Assembly (NCBI RefSeq): GCF_000315625.1
Contig: NW_005434664.1
Span: forward strand, 479,871 to 543,870
Direction of reading: 5' to 3'
Source of the DNA: Guillardia theta CCMP2712
Taxonomy: Eukaryota > Cryptophyceae > Pyrenomonadales > Geminigeraceae
Length of the DNA: 64,000 nt
Shown here: positions 41,301-52,893 of the stretch, piece after piece
Position numbering within the stretch: the first letter of the stretch is position 1
Layout of the letters: each line of letters opens with the position of its first letter
Made by a program: the position numbers and the translations under genes
Notes under the pieces: generated by a model
What the model was told of the DNA's origin: nothing
What the model saw: only the letters and a program-made list of their open reading frames with translations
Database searches by the model: none

Positions 41301-42374
41301 AGGGAGCTGATGGAGCATCTCGTGTGTGTGTGTTTGGAGCAGCAAGAAGAGCTCGCGAGCAACGTGGAGGTCGAGAGATCTCACGTCGTTGCCGCGAACT
41401 CTGATGTTTGAGGACGAGCAGCGCGACAAGAGCGTAGAGACGAAGACGAGCAGAGGAGAGGAGAAGGGAGGAGAGGAGAAGATAGGGGGGATGGTGAAGC
41501 GGGATGGTGAAGAGGAGAAGAGCTGGCAGAAGAGAATTCAAGACGCCCGGGAGCTTGCGAAAAAGCTCTCGGGCATCGCAAAACTTCCTCGTCCTAAGGC
41601 TGCGGGCAGACTGGAGGGGCTGGAGGCAAAATACATGCAGCAGCAGCAGCAGCAGCTTGAGGAGGAGGAGGAGGAGGAGGAGGAGGAGAAGGAGAATACT
41701 CAGAGGTGTCTGGATGCAAGAGCTTTCACCCGCTGATCTAGCATGGCAGAGTCAAGGAGGAAGTTCCGAGCACGCAGTACACGCGGCGAGGAGGAGGCGG
41801 GAAGGAGGACAACGAGTTCCACAACCTCATGGACGTGAAAGAGCAGAGCACTGCCCAGCGATCGCTCAGTGTTAGTGAGGACGCGACGTCAAGCGACGAG
41901 GATGAACTGGTCGTGCTGGACGTGGCCTGTGATCAGCCTGCTGCTCGTGCTGAAGTGAACCCTCCCCTCCCTCCCCTCCCCTCCCCTCCCCTCCCCTCCC
42001 TCTCCTTCCCTCCCCTCCCTCTCCTCCCTCTCCTTCCCTCCCCTCCCTCCGCTCCTTCCCTCCTCTCCTCTACCTGACCCATCACTGATACATGCCAACA
42101 GCTGGAGGCCCCGCGTGAGCTGGAGGAGGCGAAGTCAGGCACGGCAGGGCTGGAGGAAGCAGCAGAGAAACCAGTAATGATGGACCTGCTCTTGCCCCCT
42201 CCTCTCCCTCCTCTCCCCTCCACCAGCTTCTCTCCTCTGCTGTCTCACTGACTCGGCACAGACTCCGGCGAGGAGGTTGAAGACAAGTATGCGAGTCAAG
42301 GCTGGCACAGGAGCAGCGAGCAGGAAGACACCAACACTGAAATATCCAACGAGAGAGACGAGGAGGTGAAATAA
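38326..42374 (+). CDS. RhoGAP-like / PH-like / ankyrin multidomain signalling protein
   Basis: The main exon (38326 to about 40768) encodes a Lys-rich start and a RhoGAP-like domain at about residues 85-250 (NVRGIFEEVRPVEQAAEVLK, DPHAIASLIVYFLRDKEEAV, LAQLFGPLLIRP). A disordered linker leads to a PH-like region at about 390-500 (GGPLLKYSSRGRPVQLMFFK ... LRLALELKGKQRLELEAL ... RMWGVAIQHAI). Ankyrin repeats at about 610-715 (NRREDVVALLDKGVPVDAED) and a coiled coil (EMRELKARMEALEKENSLLR) follow. The arginine finger normally found as G-I-F-R is replaced by Glu (GIFEEV). Later exons add LVTPESRGKYQSPSLSEPAS, EIAECRKQVHAAIHDVEEVL, an acidic part, and a last exon ending NERDEEVK at the TAA at 42372. 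RhoGAPs stimulate GTP hydrolysis by Rho-type GTPases; this one may only bind. Borders of the exons after 40768 are tentative. Confidence 0.72.
41946..42065. repeat. CCCTCC-type polypyrimidine array in an intron
   Basis: About 110 bp of imperfect ccctcc/ccctctcctt units directly upstream of an intron acceptor (caacag at about 42100) of the RhoGAP-like gene. The array may serve as an extended polypyrimidine tract. Confidence 0.75.
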
Positions 42375-42519
42375 ACAAGTCTATTCAATACCATACATCT
42401 CATCAGAGTCTTCCTCTCCTCTCTCATCCCCTCCCTCCCCTCCTTCTTCTCTCCTCCTCCCTCCCCTCCCAACTAAAGTTTGGTCCTCTTGCTCTGCCCT
42501 GACTCCCTCGGGATCACAT

Positions 42520-45500
42520 TTACTTCTTCATGAGCTCTGCTCGAAGAGCCTCGACCTCCTCCTCCAGCATCACATTCTTAGTCCTCAGATCCGCCACCTG
42601 CTGCCCGTCAATACACCCAAGCTCCAGTCCTCTTCGCTTCCTCCGCTCCTCTCCAACTCCTCCCTCTCCATCTCCTCTCCTCTCCTTCTCTTCTCTCCTT
42701 CTCTCCTCTCCTTCTCTTCTCCGCCTTGTCTGTTTCCTTTCTCTTCACTCTTTCATCTCTCCCGCCTTTTCTCACCTCCGCCTCCAGGTCAGCCTGCGTG
42801 CCGCTCGCAAAGTCGCTGATCTGCGAGTCGAAGAGGTCAGACTGGAGAAAGCCAGGGAGCAAATGCACAAGCAGATGAATACAGGAGGAGGAGGAGGAGG
42901 AGGAGGGGGGAGGAGGAGGAAGTAACTTGAATCCAAATAATTATTATACCCAATGTTAAAATCTGTCCAACTACGCTGTCTTCTCAAGCATTGACGCGAG
43001 AGTCTCAGAATGAAGTATTCCTGGATGTTCTGGAAGAGGCTTCTGATGCCGGAAATTCGATTCACAGCAGAAATTAAAGCTTCACGCCGAAATGGTCAAC
43101 AGTCCCCGTTTANNNNNNNNNNNNNNNNNNNNNNNNNNNNNNNNNNNNNNNNNNNNNNNNNNNNNNNNNNNNNNNNNNNNNNNNNNNNNNNNNNNNNNNN
43201 NNNNNNNNNNNNGAGGAGGAGGCGAGGATTCACCATAGCGCGGAGGTCATCCTTAGAAAGCTCATCTTGCAGTCTCTTGACCTCCGCCTGTCATGGTTTT
43301 CAGCTTATCTCAACCTTGCCCTCCGTCTCCTTCACCTGCAGCTTCGCGATCTCCGCGTCCTTTGCAGGGTCTCCTCCTCCTCCTCCTCCTCCTCCTCCTC
43401 CTCCCTTCGCCACCTGCGCCTTGAGCTCCTCCACTTGTCCCTGGCATCGCTTGAGCTCAGCCTGCAGTCGCTGGATCTCCGAGTCCTTCCTGCCGCAGCT
43501 CTCGCAGGGCTCGGGGTTAGCGGCAGCCGGCATTGAGCGACTCTCCTTCCTCAGCTTCTCCACGTCGCTTCTCAGCCTCTCGTTCTCGCTCGAGCTCCGG
43601 TCCAGCTGTCGTTGGAGATCCGCCACCATCGCGTCAGAGTTGGAGGAAGCGGCGCGAGGGGCCGCAAGTCCTCTAGTCTTGAGCTCCTGCAGCTCCTGCA
43701 GCAGCCTCTCCTCCACTCGCTGCACCTCCCCGCGACGCTCTCGCGCCTCCTCTTCCGCCATCGCCAGCTTCGCCTTGAGGTCTGCGATCTCCCGGTTCTG
43801 CTGGCTCAGCTTCGCCTGCACTTGCGCGGCTTGTGCGGTGTATCGCTCGGCCTCCTGCAGCGCCTTTTCTGACTTAGCCACGCTCTGAGCCTCCGCCTCC
43901 GACAGCTTGTCCCGCAGCTCCTCGATCAGCTGCTGCTGCTGCTTCTCCACCTCGCTCCCCTCCCCGTCCACCAGCAGCGCCGCGTCGTCCAGGAGGTCCG
44001 GCCGAACTCCCTTGGGCGCAAGGTCCTCGAGCTGGTAGCGCAGGGAGCGGTAGGCCTGGTACAACTTCCTGCTCCTCCTCGCGTACGACATGCCCTGCTC
44101 CCGAGACTTCCGCAGCTCCTCCTGCAAGTGATCTTCGCGGGCTCCGTAAGTCTGCACGAGCTCCTGGAACATGGCGTCCACAGAGGCTCGGAGCTCAGCC
44201 GTGATGATGCTGGTCTCCTGCTCGAGGGTGCCGCTGCTAAGGCCCTTGTTGACCTCGGAGGAGAGGTGAGAAACGTCGCTGATGTACTTGTGCAGCTTCT
44301 CACGGTAGCTCTCCGACAGCTGCGTCATCCTCTGCCTCAGTTCTTGAGTCTCAGACTGTAGCTGCGCCTCTACCATCGCCTTCTCGTTCAGCTCGTTCTC
44401 CATCTCTGCTGCTCGACGAGACGCTTGCTTGAACTGCGCCTGTACTGTCGCCATCTCCTCCTCCAGCTTCTTCATCACTCGCTTGTGCTCTTCTCCCCGG
44501 TCCACCAGCTCCTGCTTCAGGCTCAAGAGTTCTTCTCCCTTGTTCTGTTCGTAGGTGGCGTACGTCCTGTCGGCCACCAGCTTCTGCTCTTGGAACTGAA
44601 CCCTCATCGCTTCGAACTCCAGCCTCGCCCGCTCCTTCTCAGTCTTGAGATCCTCCACCTCACGCTGCAGCTGTCGGATCAGTTCCGCGTTCTCCTTCAA
44701 CTCCGTCTGACTCTCTGCCATCCTTCCCTCTAGCTCTGAGTTCATCTTCAGAATGTTCTCCCGCTGCGCCTGCAGCTGCTCGCGCTCTCTCATCAGCGCG
44801 TTCTTGGTGTTGACGAGGTTCAGCAGCTCCAGGCTCAGCTCCTCCGACCTCGCCTTCTCCGCGTCCAGGTCGTTGAGCACTGAGCTGTAGTTGGATCGCA
44901 CTGCTGCGATCTCATCCTGGCAATCTTTCACCAGCATTGTGTCGTCGCGGTGCTGGGACTGTAGCCGTTCGATCTCCTTCTGCTTCGTCTGCCCCTTCAT
45001 CTCCAGTTCCACGATGTTGTTCTCAAGCTGCAAGATGCGGTTCTGCAGCTGGAACTCGGTGTCCACCGCCTGCTCCATTAAGTTTGTGTTTTCGATCTGC
45101 AGGTCCACCAGAACTTTCGAGACCTTGAGTTTCTCCTCTTCGCTCTGGATGCGCTCCTGCTGTAGCTGGCTCTTCTCGGACAGCAGCTGGTTCACCCTCG
45201 CGTTGACTTGCGCCAATTTCTCTCGCAGCTGCTCGCGCTCCTCGATCAACGCGAGTCTCGCCTTCTCATCTTCGATGATCTTCTTCTCCAGCTTGTGGAT
45301 CTCCAGCAGATGATTCGTCAGTCGATCGTCAACGTCGAGCCCTCCAAAGCCGGCGGCAGCAAGCTGCTGGCGGAGAAGATGCATCTGATTGTTGTACTTC
45401 CGTAGCAGCGCAATCTGTTTGCCGTCATTGACAACAGGGAAGTTGCGAATTTTGCCGAAGAGCTGCGAAAACTGGAGAACAAACGAGTTTGCACGATAAT

Positions 45501-46548
45501 CAGCTGGGGGGATGGTAGTGAAGATGAGGGTGCGACTGCTTCCTCCAAGTACGTCGGGGAGGAGGGCAGTCAGTTTTGATTGCCCAAAGTCGATGAACTC
45601 CATATCCTGCACGTCATGCGCCTGAGCCAGCGCCTTCACAACTTGACCAAAGGATGTGATACTCTGATTGAGTGTAGGGCCCTCGCGAATGCGGAGGGTC
45701 GTCGCGTCTTCAGCGAGTTTCTCAGCTCCAGGCAGGTCGATGACGAGGAAGCGGGAGAAGAGGTGCTCCTCCACCGGCTTCAGCAGCCCGATGGCCGAGT
45801 GAGTCACCACCTGGTGGAGCTCCAGGCTGAAGATGCTGGAGGATCGCTCGCTCAGGTTTCCAAACTCATTCCTCAGGGTTGTGCGGGACGACTGACCAAC
45901 GCGAAAGTGATGGTAGAGCTCATCTTCCGAGTCCACCCACTTCCGCGTCAAGTTCCTGATCCCCAGGCCGTCGTTGATCCCAAACTCGTTGATCTCCAGC
46001 TCCATCTTCTGAGGGTTCAGCAGGTCGTTGATCTTCTCATCCACGATTTCTATGTACTGCACGCTCAGCTTGAACCGCCACTTCTGCGACTTCTTGCGGA
46101 GAGTTTGCTTCCCTGCTCCGAACTCCTCTGCCTTGCTCCTGATCCCCTCGAACACTCCGTTGATCAGGCACGGGATAACGCCATCCCTCGAAGCTGGTCC
46201 AGACCCTTCGATGGTGTAAGACTTCCCGCTCATGGAGTTGCCGAAGGCAACGATCGAGCAGTTCACTCCTTCGAGGAAGCCTGGAGTTCCCTGCTCGTCT
46301 CTCGTGATCATGGGAGACATTGATCTCTCATACGCTTGTTCAAACCCGCTGTCGATATAAGTGAAATCATTCGGATACTCGTCAGCAGTGGTCCCTTGCA
46401 CCTTTCCGACATCAAGAAGTACGATTTTCTTCTGGTTGTCAATAACCCTCAGATCTCCAGCCCTTCCTTCATCAGGAAGCAGAGGTCGGATTCGAACTAC
46501 GTTCAACACCGGAACCCCCAGGCCTGACAAGTTGGTGCCTGCCTCCAT
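42520..46548 (-). CDS. Divergent kinesin-like motor protein with long coiled-coil stalk (interrupted by assembly gap)
   Basis: A frame of more than 1,070 codons from the ATG at 46548 up to the N gap, then small exons ending RTKNVMLEEEVEALRAELMK at the TAA at 42520. The motor spans about residues 12-375: VLNVVRIRPLLPDEG, a P-loop FGNSMSGKSYT (residues about 102-112), NLSERSSSIF at switch I, VIDLPGAEKLAE at switch II, LNQSITSFGQVVKALAQA, and SKLTALLPDVLGGSSRTLIF. Canonical kinesins have GQTGSGKT/S, NxxSSRSH and DLAGSE, so all three nucleotide motifs are degenerate, though the P-loop lysine is kept. The stalk (380 to about 1000) is a heptad-rich coiled coil; near 1050 is a poly-Gly run. Kinesins move along microtubules with ATP; whether this one is an active motor is uncertain. 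The family within kinesins is unknown. Confidence 0.85.
43113..43212. other. Assembly gap (100 N)
   Basis: Exactly 100 Ns, the usual placeholder for a gap of unknown size. It lies within the 3' part of the kinesin gene; coding resumes about 270 bp beyond it. A GGA/TCC array on the 43377-43402 side and ggaggagga at 42883-42920 may explain the failed assembly. Confidence 0.99.
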
Positions 46549-46867
46549 CTTCTACAAGGTGACTATCTGTTCCACTGCTCTGTTCTTTCTCAGTCTCTTC
46601 GCCTCCTGGGCTCTCACTTCCTCGGGTTTGCTCTCTCTGCTTCTCCTCTTCTTCTCCGCCTTCTCTCGCTTCCCTCCCTCCCCTCCACCATTGTTCCTTT
46701 CCCTGCCGTTGGCCGTTACGAAGAGCGGTTATCATTGTCGGATTGATGTAACACGGATGATGGGTGACCTTTTACATTTGACTAAATTATTTGTACCAGA
46801 CATCATAGCTCAATAAAGTTGAGTAAATAAATAAAGAGTTGAAGTTGGTAGGAAGCAACGGTTGGGC
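46549..46867. other. Divergent promoter region
   Basis: Between the kinesin and small mitochondrial-protein starts. 46780-46840 is AT-rich (aataaataaagag). No gene seen. Confidence 0.4.
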
Positions 46868-47936
46868 ATGGTGCGGGTAGGATGGGCAACGGGATGCGCC
46901 CGGCCGGCGGTAGGGATGAAGGTGAAGATGGCAGGAGCTCTGGCGAGTCGAGGAACAGGAACCATCGTTAAGGTTTGGAGCTCAGGCTTAGCTCAGCCAG
47001 CATGCAGGTTTAGCGTCTGCCCTCTTGCGTGACCAGAGTGACGGAAGAGCAGAGTGAAGTGGGAGGATGGAAAAAGCGTTGACTACGTCTCCGGACTGGC
47101 GATCTCCCAGTACGGATAGCATGTTTCATATAGATCATGCTCGCGTGCGCCTGACGAAGAGAGCTGACACTTGCCTGATCGCAGAGGGGCTTCGCTCCGA
47201 GGTCAACACCCTGATTTGGATGATAGCTTGATACGACGATGGGCAGCTCGAAATGAAGTCGATGAAAGAGTCCTGGAGACGCTCTCACTCCATCAGATTC
47301 AGAATCTATCGCCGAGCAGGATCTCAGAATTGATAGGAAAAGACCTGGACAAAGACGAGATCGAAGAGCTGAAGCGGCTGGCGAGCCAAGTCTACGAGGT
47401 GAGCAAGAAGTCGCCGGTGTGGGTGACATGACCTTCTCATGCGAGGCAGACTCTCAGGCACAAACGTCCTCGATTCCTCAGAGTCAACTCTGACGGGCCG
47501 GGACATGATTGGGTCTGGCCAGGGGGAAGTGGGTCGATACTCCCGCTAGTCCAGCTAGACATGAATATCCCTGCATACACCTTGACAGGCATCTTTGCTG
47601 TGATAGACTCTTGTGTGTCTGACATTCCCTTCATAGATTCAAAGAAACAGTTTTTCGGCAAATCAAAATATTTGCAATTACACGTCAACATCGAGTCGAA
47701 AGGTGAGTCGTGGGTGCTATAGTTGGTAGAGTGACGGAAACTTCAAGGACCGATGTCGCTTTCACGAAAATGTCCCAACACCTTGTTTCTGCTCAGCAGC
47801 AAGCGCCGATGACGTCTTGGTGTATCAGACAGCAGAACCGACAATAACTCACGTCTCAGTACATCGTCTCAGTACAATGGAGGCGTCAGCAGATTACAGA
47901 CAAGACCAACAATCATTCCGATCCCCGTCCCAATAA
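46868..47936 (+). CDS. Small protein with mitochondrial-type presequence, family unknown
   Basis: Four exons whose phases all agree. Exon 1 (46868-47007) is an Arg/Lys/Ala-rich leader without acids (MVRVGWATGCARPAVGMKVK), like a mitochondrial presequence. Exon 2 (47185 to about 47399) encodes a helical segment, DDSLIRRWAARNEVDERVLE then ISELIGKDLDKDEIEELKRL. Exon 3 (about 47448-47700) encodes LDMNIPAYTLTGIFAVID and SKKQFFGKSKYLQLHVNIES. Exon 4 runs to a TAA at 47934. Total about 240 residues. I recognise no family. The last 68 bp overlap, on the opposite strand, the last exon of the DUF819 gene, so one of the two 3' ends may be mis-modelled or the genes truly overlap tail to tail. Confidence 0.55.
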
Positions 47937-49782
47937 TCTGCATAGTTTGTTAGGCTTCTTCGTGTGGCAGGTCGGCACATTGGCTGACATATCCGATCGT
48001 GCCAGTCAAGACAGCTGATGAAATCTTCTCGGTCCAGCCCATCACCCCGGCCATGGCGGCAGCTGTCGCAGGACCTGACCACATGTTCAACTAAGGTAAG
48101 GCAGCAAGAAAGGAGACCTCCTATCGCAGCGTTTGACGCCAGGAGGAGGTCTCGCACGTCAATTTTCAATAATCTGTGGCAAGTCAGTTGTGTTGGCACA
48201 AGTTCAAGGCCATGCTTCGTACCGCCGCCCAAGTAGCGCCATCGTTGCTCCGTGTACAGCTAGAATTACAGCTACGAATAGCAGCAGAGGAGCGATTGCG
48301 CCGAAAGAAAAGAGCGCTCGTAGATCAGTCGTGGCTCCAATCGTGGCAAAGAAGACTTGAAGGAGCAGAGTTCCCATGAGCTGAAAATATTGTCATGCGA
48401 AGGCTCGTTTGTGTTGCTCCTCTTACTCGCGAAGACGAGGACCAAGATTCCCTGAACTTCTGCGGAAGCGTGAAAGCTGCTAACATAGAAAGTGCTGTTG
48501 CTATTGGTACACCAGCGTCAAATGCCTTCACATATCTAGCCATTTGATACGCAAGCAGACAGATTGCTGCTCCTGCTGCTTGGCAACTTGCAAAACCTTC
48601 AATGGAAGGTGCTGGTTCCATTTTGGCCTTTGCAGCAACTGACGCCTCTTCTCTCGGCCCATCCTTCTTCTGGTGTTTTCTCCTTCAATCGCAAATTGAA
48701 GCAAAACGAATGTCGAGGTTCAAGAAATAGCTGGTCAGCAGTTATCATGGAATTCGAACAATACCCGATGTAGAAAAGAATCGCAAAGTATGCAGCCATT
48801 TGAATCATATCTGCCGAAAAAGCTGCAGCGAGGGAGGCTGGATCTCTCAGCTGTAAAGATGCATTACATCACATAAACCATCACTTACTGCTGTCACCCG
48901 AACAGCGTCGGCAGTGGCGATAAAGTTCTGCACGCGAGAGGTAAGGCTGTCCTACAAGGAGTCTCATTTCATTCACCATGGTCCCGCCGACGTAGGTAGA
49001 CGTGAACACCTACAGCAGAAGTTGGCAAGAGCACAGAGATCAGGTCCCTTCACCGCTGCGAACTTCCAGGCATCAGGAATCCCTATACAGAAGAATGCAA
49101 CCATCGCCCCGACGACTGTACCAATGCTTGCAACTCCAAAGGCTTTCAACATACTCGTCGAGGTGCTCATTGTTGTCCTTATGTCTTCTCTGTCTAACCC
49201 CAGCATCATCTGGCACATCGCGAGTGGAATCAAATGTGCCCAAACCACAGTGTAGGCAGGATGCGATGTGGACGCTGAGAGTAAGCCAAAGCTTGACATG
49301 AGCATTGACGTGAAGAAGGTGACCATGGCTCCCGATACAATACCTCCTATTCTTGTGTATTTCTCAGCCCACAGCCCAAAAGCACTAGATCCCATTAGGA
49401 AGGCGACAGTTTGTCGCATGTCGATGCTGGAGATGTGGACGAGTTCCTCTTGGACAGCTTGCGCTGTGCTAGGAAGAGAATAAGTGACGGCGAGGGCGAC
49501 AGCGAGAGCCATCAGCCTTCTTAGTGTTCGATGCTTCGGAGCACTCAACACATCCTCTCCTCCTCTCCTCCTCTCAACTTGCACGGGGAAACCAAACTCT
49601 CGTCTACCAGCTTTCGAAAGTTTCGACTTGGCTAATGGGGCGGCAAGCAGGCTGGTTTTCTCTGTCCCCGGAGCAGACGACAAGGGAAGAGACATGCCGA
49701 TCCTCGGGAGGGAGGGAGAGAATGCACTTCCCCCGCATGCGCTTGCGACCAACCATAGCGCCCATACGCCCTTCCATCGCAT
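47869..49782 (-). CDS. DUF819-family membrane protein, plastid-targeted
   Basis: Exon 1 (49782 to about 49043) starts with a signal peptide (MRWKGVWALWLVASACGGSA) followed directly by F-S-P-S-L-P-R. This is the Phe-plus transit peptide pattern of cryptophyte/red-lineage complex plastids. A Ser/Lys-rich transit region and a second hydrophobic segment (LMALAVALAVTYSLPSTAQA) follow, then polytopic helices: FLMGSSAFGLWAEKYTRIGG, MLMSSFGLLSASTSHPAY and AFGVASIGTVVGAMVAFF. Further exons give FTSTYVGGTM, NFIATADAVR, LRDPASLAAAFSADMIQM, QVFFATIGATTDLRALFSFG, VRDLLLASNAAIGG, SGPATAAAMAGVMGW and IIGTGIGMIVGLVCNLL, with the stop at 47869. This is the bacterial/plastid DUF819 family, thought to be transporters; the substrate is not known to me. 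Probably in the inner envelope. Confidence 0.82.
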
Positions 49783-50135
49783 GCTTCAGAGGAACCAGAG
49801 TACTATATTGCTTATAGTTGGCCAGGTATTGCTAATACCCTCTAAAGCGTTCATACAGCAGTTTGTCACTACTGGTGAACCGTAGGAGGGACTGGAGGCG
49901 ATGACGGAGCGATGCGGATGGTGGGGAAGCAGCAAGGCATGGTCTGTCAGTCAAGCTCCTTCAACGTCCGACCGCTCCTCAGCCAACATGAAGTACTTCA
50001 AACTCGCGCATCTGAGCGGCAAGCAGTCCATGCATGACACTCACTGGAGTTCGTCGACCCAGTCTGTGGATCATCTCAAGTATCTCAACATGTTTGATCA
50101 ATGTGCAAGCAGATGATGCTTCCAGCAGGGAAAGA

Positions 50136-52847
50136 ATGATTTCACCAGAGAAAAGCGATCTGCTTGCGAAAGACCTCCTGATATCGACATTGCAGTCGAA
50201 GCTGGAGAATATTGAGAGAGAAACCAAGCATCGAAGCAAGAGGTCTGCGTGTCTTTGCTCGCCGCCATATTGAGGAGCTATGTAACCCATTGCATCAGAA
50301 TGAAGGAGCAGAGAGAGAGCGAACAAAGGGAAATGCAGGCGATAGGTAGAAACGGCAGAATGGGGCAGCCGGGTTGCTGACCAATCACTTGGTGCAGAGA
50401 AGAAGATAGAAGCGCTAGAGAAACAGAATTCTAATCTGGTTCAAGCCATCATGCGTTCAAACCCTCATCTCAACACGCAAGACTTTCTTTCCCGGGTGAA
50501 TGATATCTGTGAAGTCGACGGTCACGACCGCGTCTCGGCTGAATTCAGTGCTCACGACGATGTTGGTGAAAGCATGCTGCGGTCTGCCTCAGCTTCCTCA
50601 ACTGTCTCTCAACCCCTCCAAAGATGTGTGGAGCTTGGTAACCTTGCACGCTCTCCTTGTGCAAGTCGCTCATTTCTTCTTCCGTTCTAGCCCACGACCC
50701 ACTAACTAGCAAACGACGTTCGATGGAGGGCTGGTTGTTCTGGTATCGAAAGATGTTGGAGTTAGGCCACGACAAGCCTGCCATGAGCGAGAGTGACGAG
50801 GTGCATCGGCATAAGGCTGACTCAGAGAAGGAGATGCTGGGGTTCCTGCTGGGCAACGAGGACTCGAGGAAGTTTCGGGATATCGTCGAGAGTTGTTCGA
50901 GTCACGAGCGAGAGGAGGTGATCCGAGTAGTGGCGTATCAGCTTCAGACTCTCGGGGTTGTCGTCAGAGTCTTGCAGCTCTTCCTGCAGGTCTCCAGTCA
51001 ACCCATAGACGTGGACTCATGCTGCTCCTGCTTTGTTCGCGAAGTGCTTCCCTGATTGCTTGCTGTGCCTCGAATGACCCTGCTGCCAGGTCAGGACCCT
51101 CGTATCAGCGAGTAGAGTTGATGTGTGGCTGGTCGATGAAGGCAAGAAGCAAATCATGCTGTGGGCTCCTGGCAATCGTTCGAAGAGAATCAAATCATTC
51201 TGCAAGGAAGAAGTAGAAGCAGGTACAAGGAGAAGATTGCGACCTCAGACGTGACAACACCATCTCCCACAGATTACACGCTCTCTGCTGCTGAGAGACT
51301 CTGTCAGCCGATCAGACATCAAGGAGTTGTCGTGGCTCTTGTCGAATGCCATGACAAGATTGCTCCTTCGCACCTGCAAGATCGCAAGGCAAAGTTCTCC
51401 ACCATGGATCATCTCCTGTTGCAAGCAGTCTGCGACCAAGGAGGAATGCTCTTCCATCGGATCAACACATTACTCCAAACCATCCAAGTCGTCGACCGGG
51501 CGCTCAAGTCTCATATCCTTCTCGGCCCTAATTCATGCAGCCCTATGGACCTTTATCGACTTGTCACCATCCAGTTTTCACGGATCAGAGATATCTTGAA
51601 CGCCACCACCTGCGTGGTCTACATGCTCACTGATGAGAGCTCGCCTCAGAAATGTCTGTGGACGAGACGGCAGGACGAGTGCGAGGATCTTCTACAAGTT
51701 TCTCTTGGGACGGGAGTCGTTGGGTGGGTAGCAGAGTCAGAGGAAGCAATCTTGCTGGACGAGCCACAAAAGAGTAGGAAATTCGACCGCCTTGTCGACA
51801 CGGTGCGAGGCGAGGAGGAAGGAGGTTCCATGCGTGAGCTTTGATGCAGGCTTACAGTCCGGCAACTACGAGCGTGCAGAGTCTGATGGTGATGCCGATA
51901 CGGAGCGAAGATGGGCCTCTCTTGGGGACTTGCTCCATGATCAACAAAGGTAACCACCATTGGTGAGATTGAGCATCTAACAAGCCAAAGTCACTGGGAA
52001 TTTCAACGACTCCGACAAGCGATTCTTGGAAAACTGCATCAGACAGATCTCTGTCAGTATCAGTGGGATGAAAACACACCAGCTGGAGCTCCTTCTCACG
52101 AGGTGATTTTAATTCTAGCTTGCTTGCGGCAGTATCTGATCTCAATGCTAGAGAAATCCTTGAAGGAGCCATCGATCGCACTCAGCTCCTGCTTGCCGCC
52201 GAACACGTGCTTGTCTTTTCAACAGGCAAGGAATACAGAACACAAATCGAACTTGTAACTCTTTCTTAGATTGGAATTCAAGGAAGCTCGTGAGAATTTC
52301 ATCAGACGACAAGATATCGATGAACGACCACCTCATTGGCAAGTTCTGCTCTTCTCCCCTGCGACCCTCACTGCGGTGTTCAGGGTACGTTGCTCGTACA
52401 GGAAGCGACGTCCTGCTCCAAGTAGCTCAGTCAGACCCGCGAGTCGAAGATACGCTGCATGCCATGCTTGGAGAAGAAGTCCGAACGCTGATGTAGCCCT
52501 GACGTCTCTGCGTCGCGCTCAACTTACTCTGGCTAGATGCGTTCCCATCATTGACGAGCAAGTGCAAAATGATGTTAAGGGAGTTCTTCTCGCTGCAAAC
52601 AAGAAGCATGATCTTGCATTTGACCAAGAGGTTCTTCTTAAGTCTCCCCCCTCCATTGCCTCGCTCTTTCCTTCCTCCTTCTCCCTCCTCTCCTTCTTAC
52701 GGATCGGTTTAGGATCTTGTCGTGGCAAGAATTGCTGCAAAGCAGATGAGCAAATTGATGGAATCGGAGGAGGAAACACGGTCTCTTAGTGGCCCAGGAG
52801 CGTGCCAGCAGACAACTCTTCAACAGATACTTCGTCATAATGTATGA
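50136..52847 (+). CDS. Multi-GAF-domain protein without a visible catalytic domain
   Basis: Roughly ten exons. It starts near 50136 (MISPEKSDLLAKDLLISTLQ; an alternative Met is at 50034), with a short coiled coil continuing KIEALEKQNSNLVQAIMRSN. Then comes WLFWYRKMLELGHDKPAMSE, and GAF-like unit 1: TLVSASRVDVWLVDEGKKQI, then PIRHQGVVVALVECHDK and LLLQAVCDQGGMLFHRIN. Unit 2 reads RIRDILNATTCVVYMLTDES, LGTGVVGWVAESEEAILLDE, SLMVMPIRSEDGPLLGTCSM and SDKRFLENCIRQISVSI. Unit 3 reads ILEGAIDRTQLLLAAEHVLV, LVRISSDDKISMNDHLIG, GYVARTGSDVLLQVAQSDPR, DVKGVLLAANKKHD and VVARIAAKQMSKLME. The end is a TGA at 52845. GAF domains bind cyclic nucleotides or other small molecules; the order resembles PDE regulatory halves, but no phosphodiesterase or kinase domain follows. 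Ligand and output are unknown. Confidence 0.7.
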
Positions 52848-52893
52848 TACTTGAAATCCCAGAAGGAATAGATCACGTTTGGATGATCGCCTG

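Noticed and set aside
46460-46510. tRNA B-box-like word (gattcgaac)
   Set aside because: Lies within the kinesin motor coding sequence, and no cloverleaf could be formed around it.
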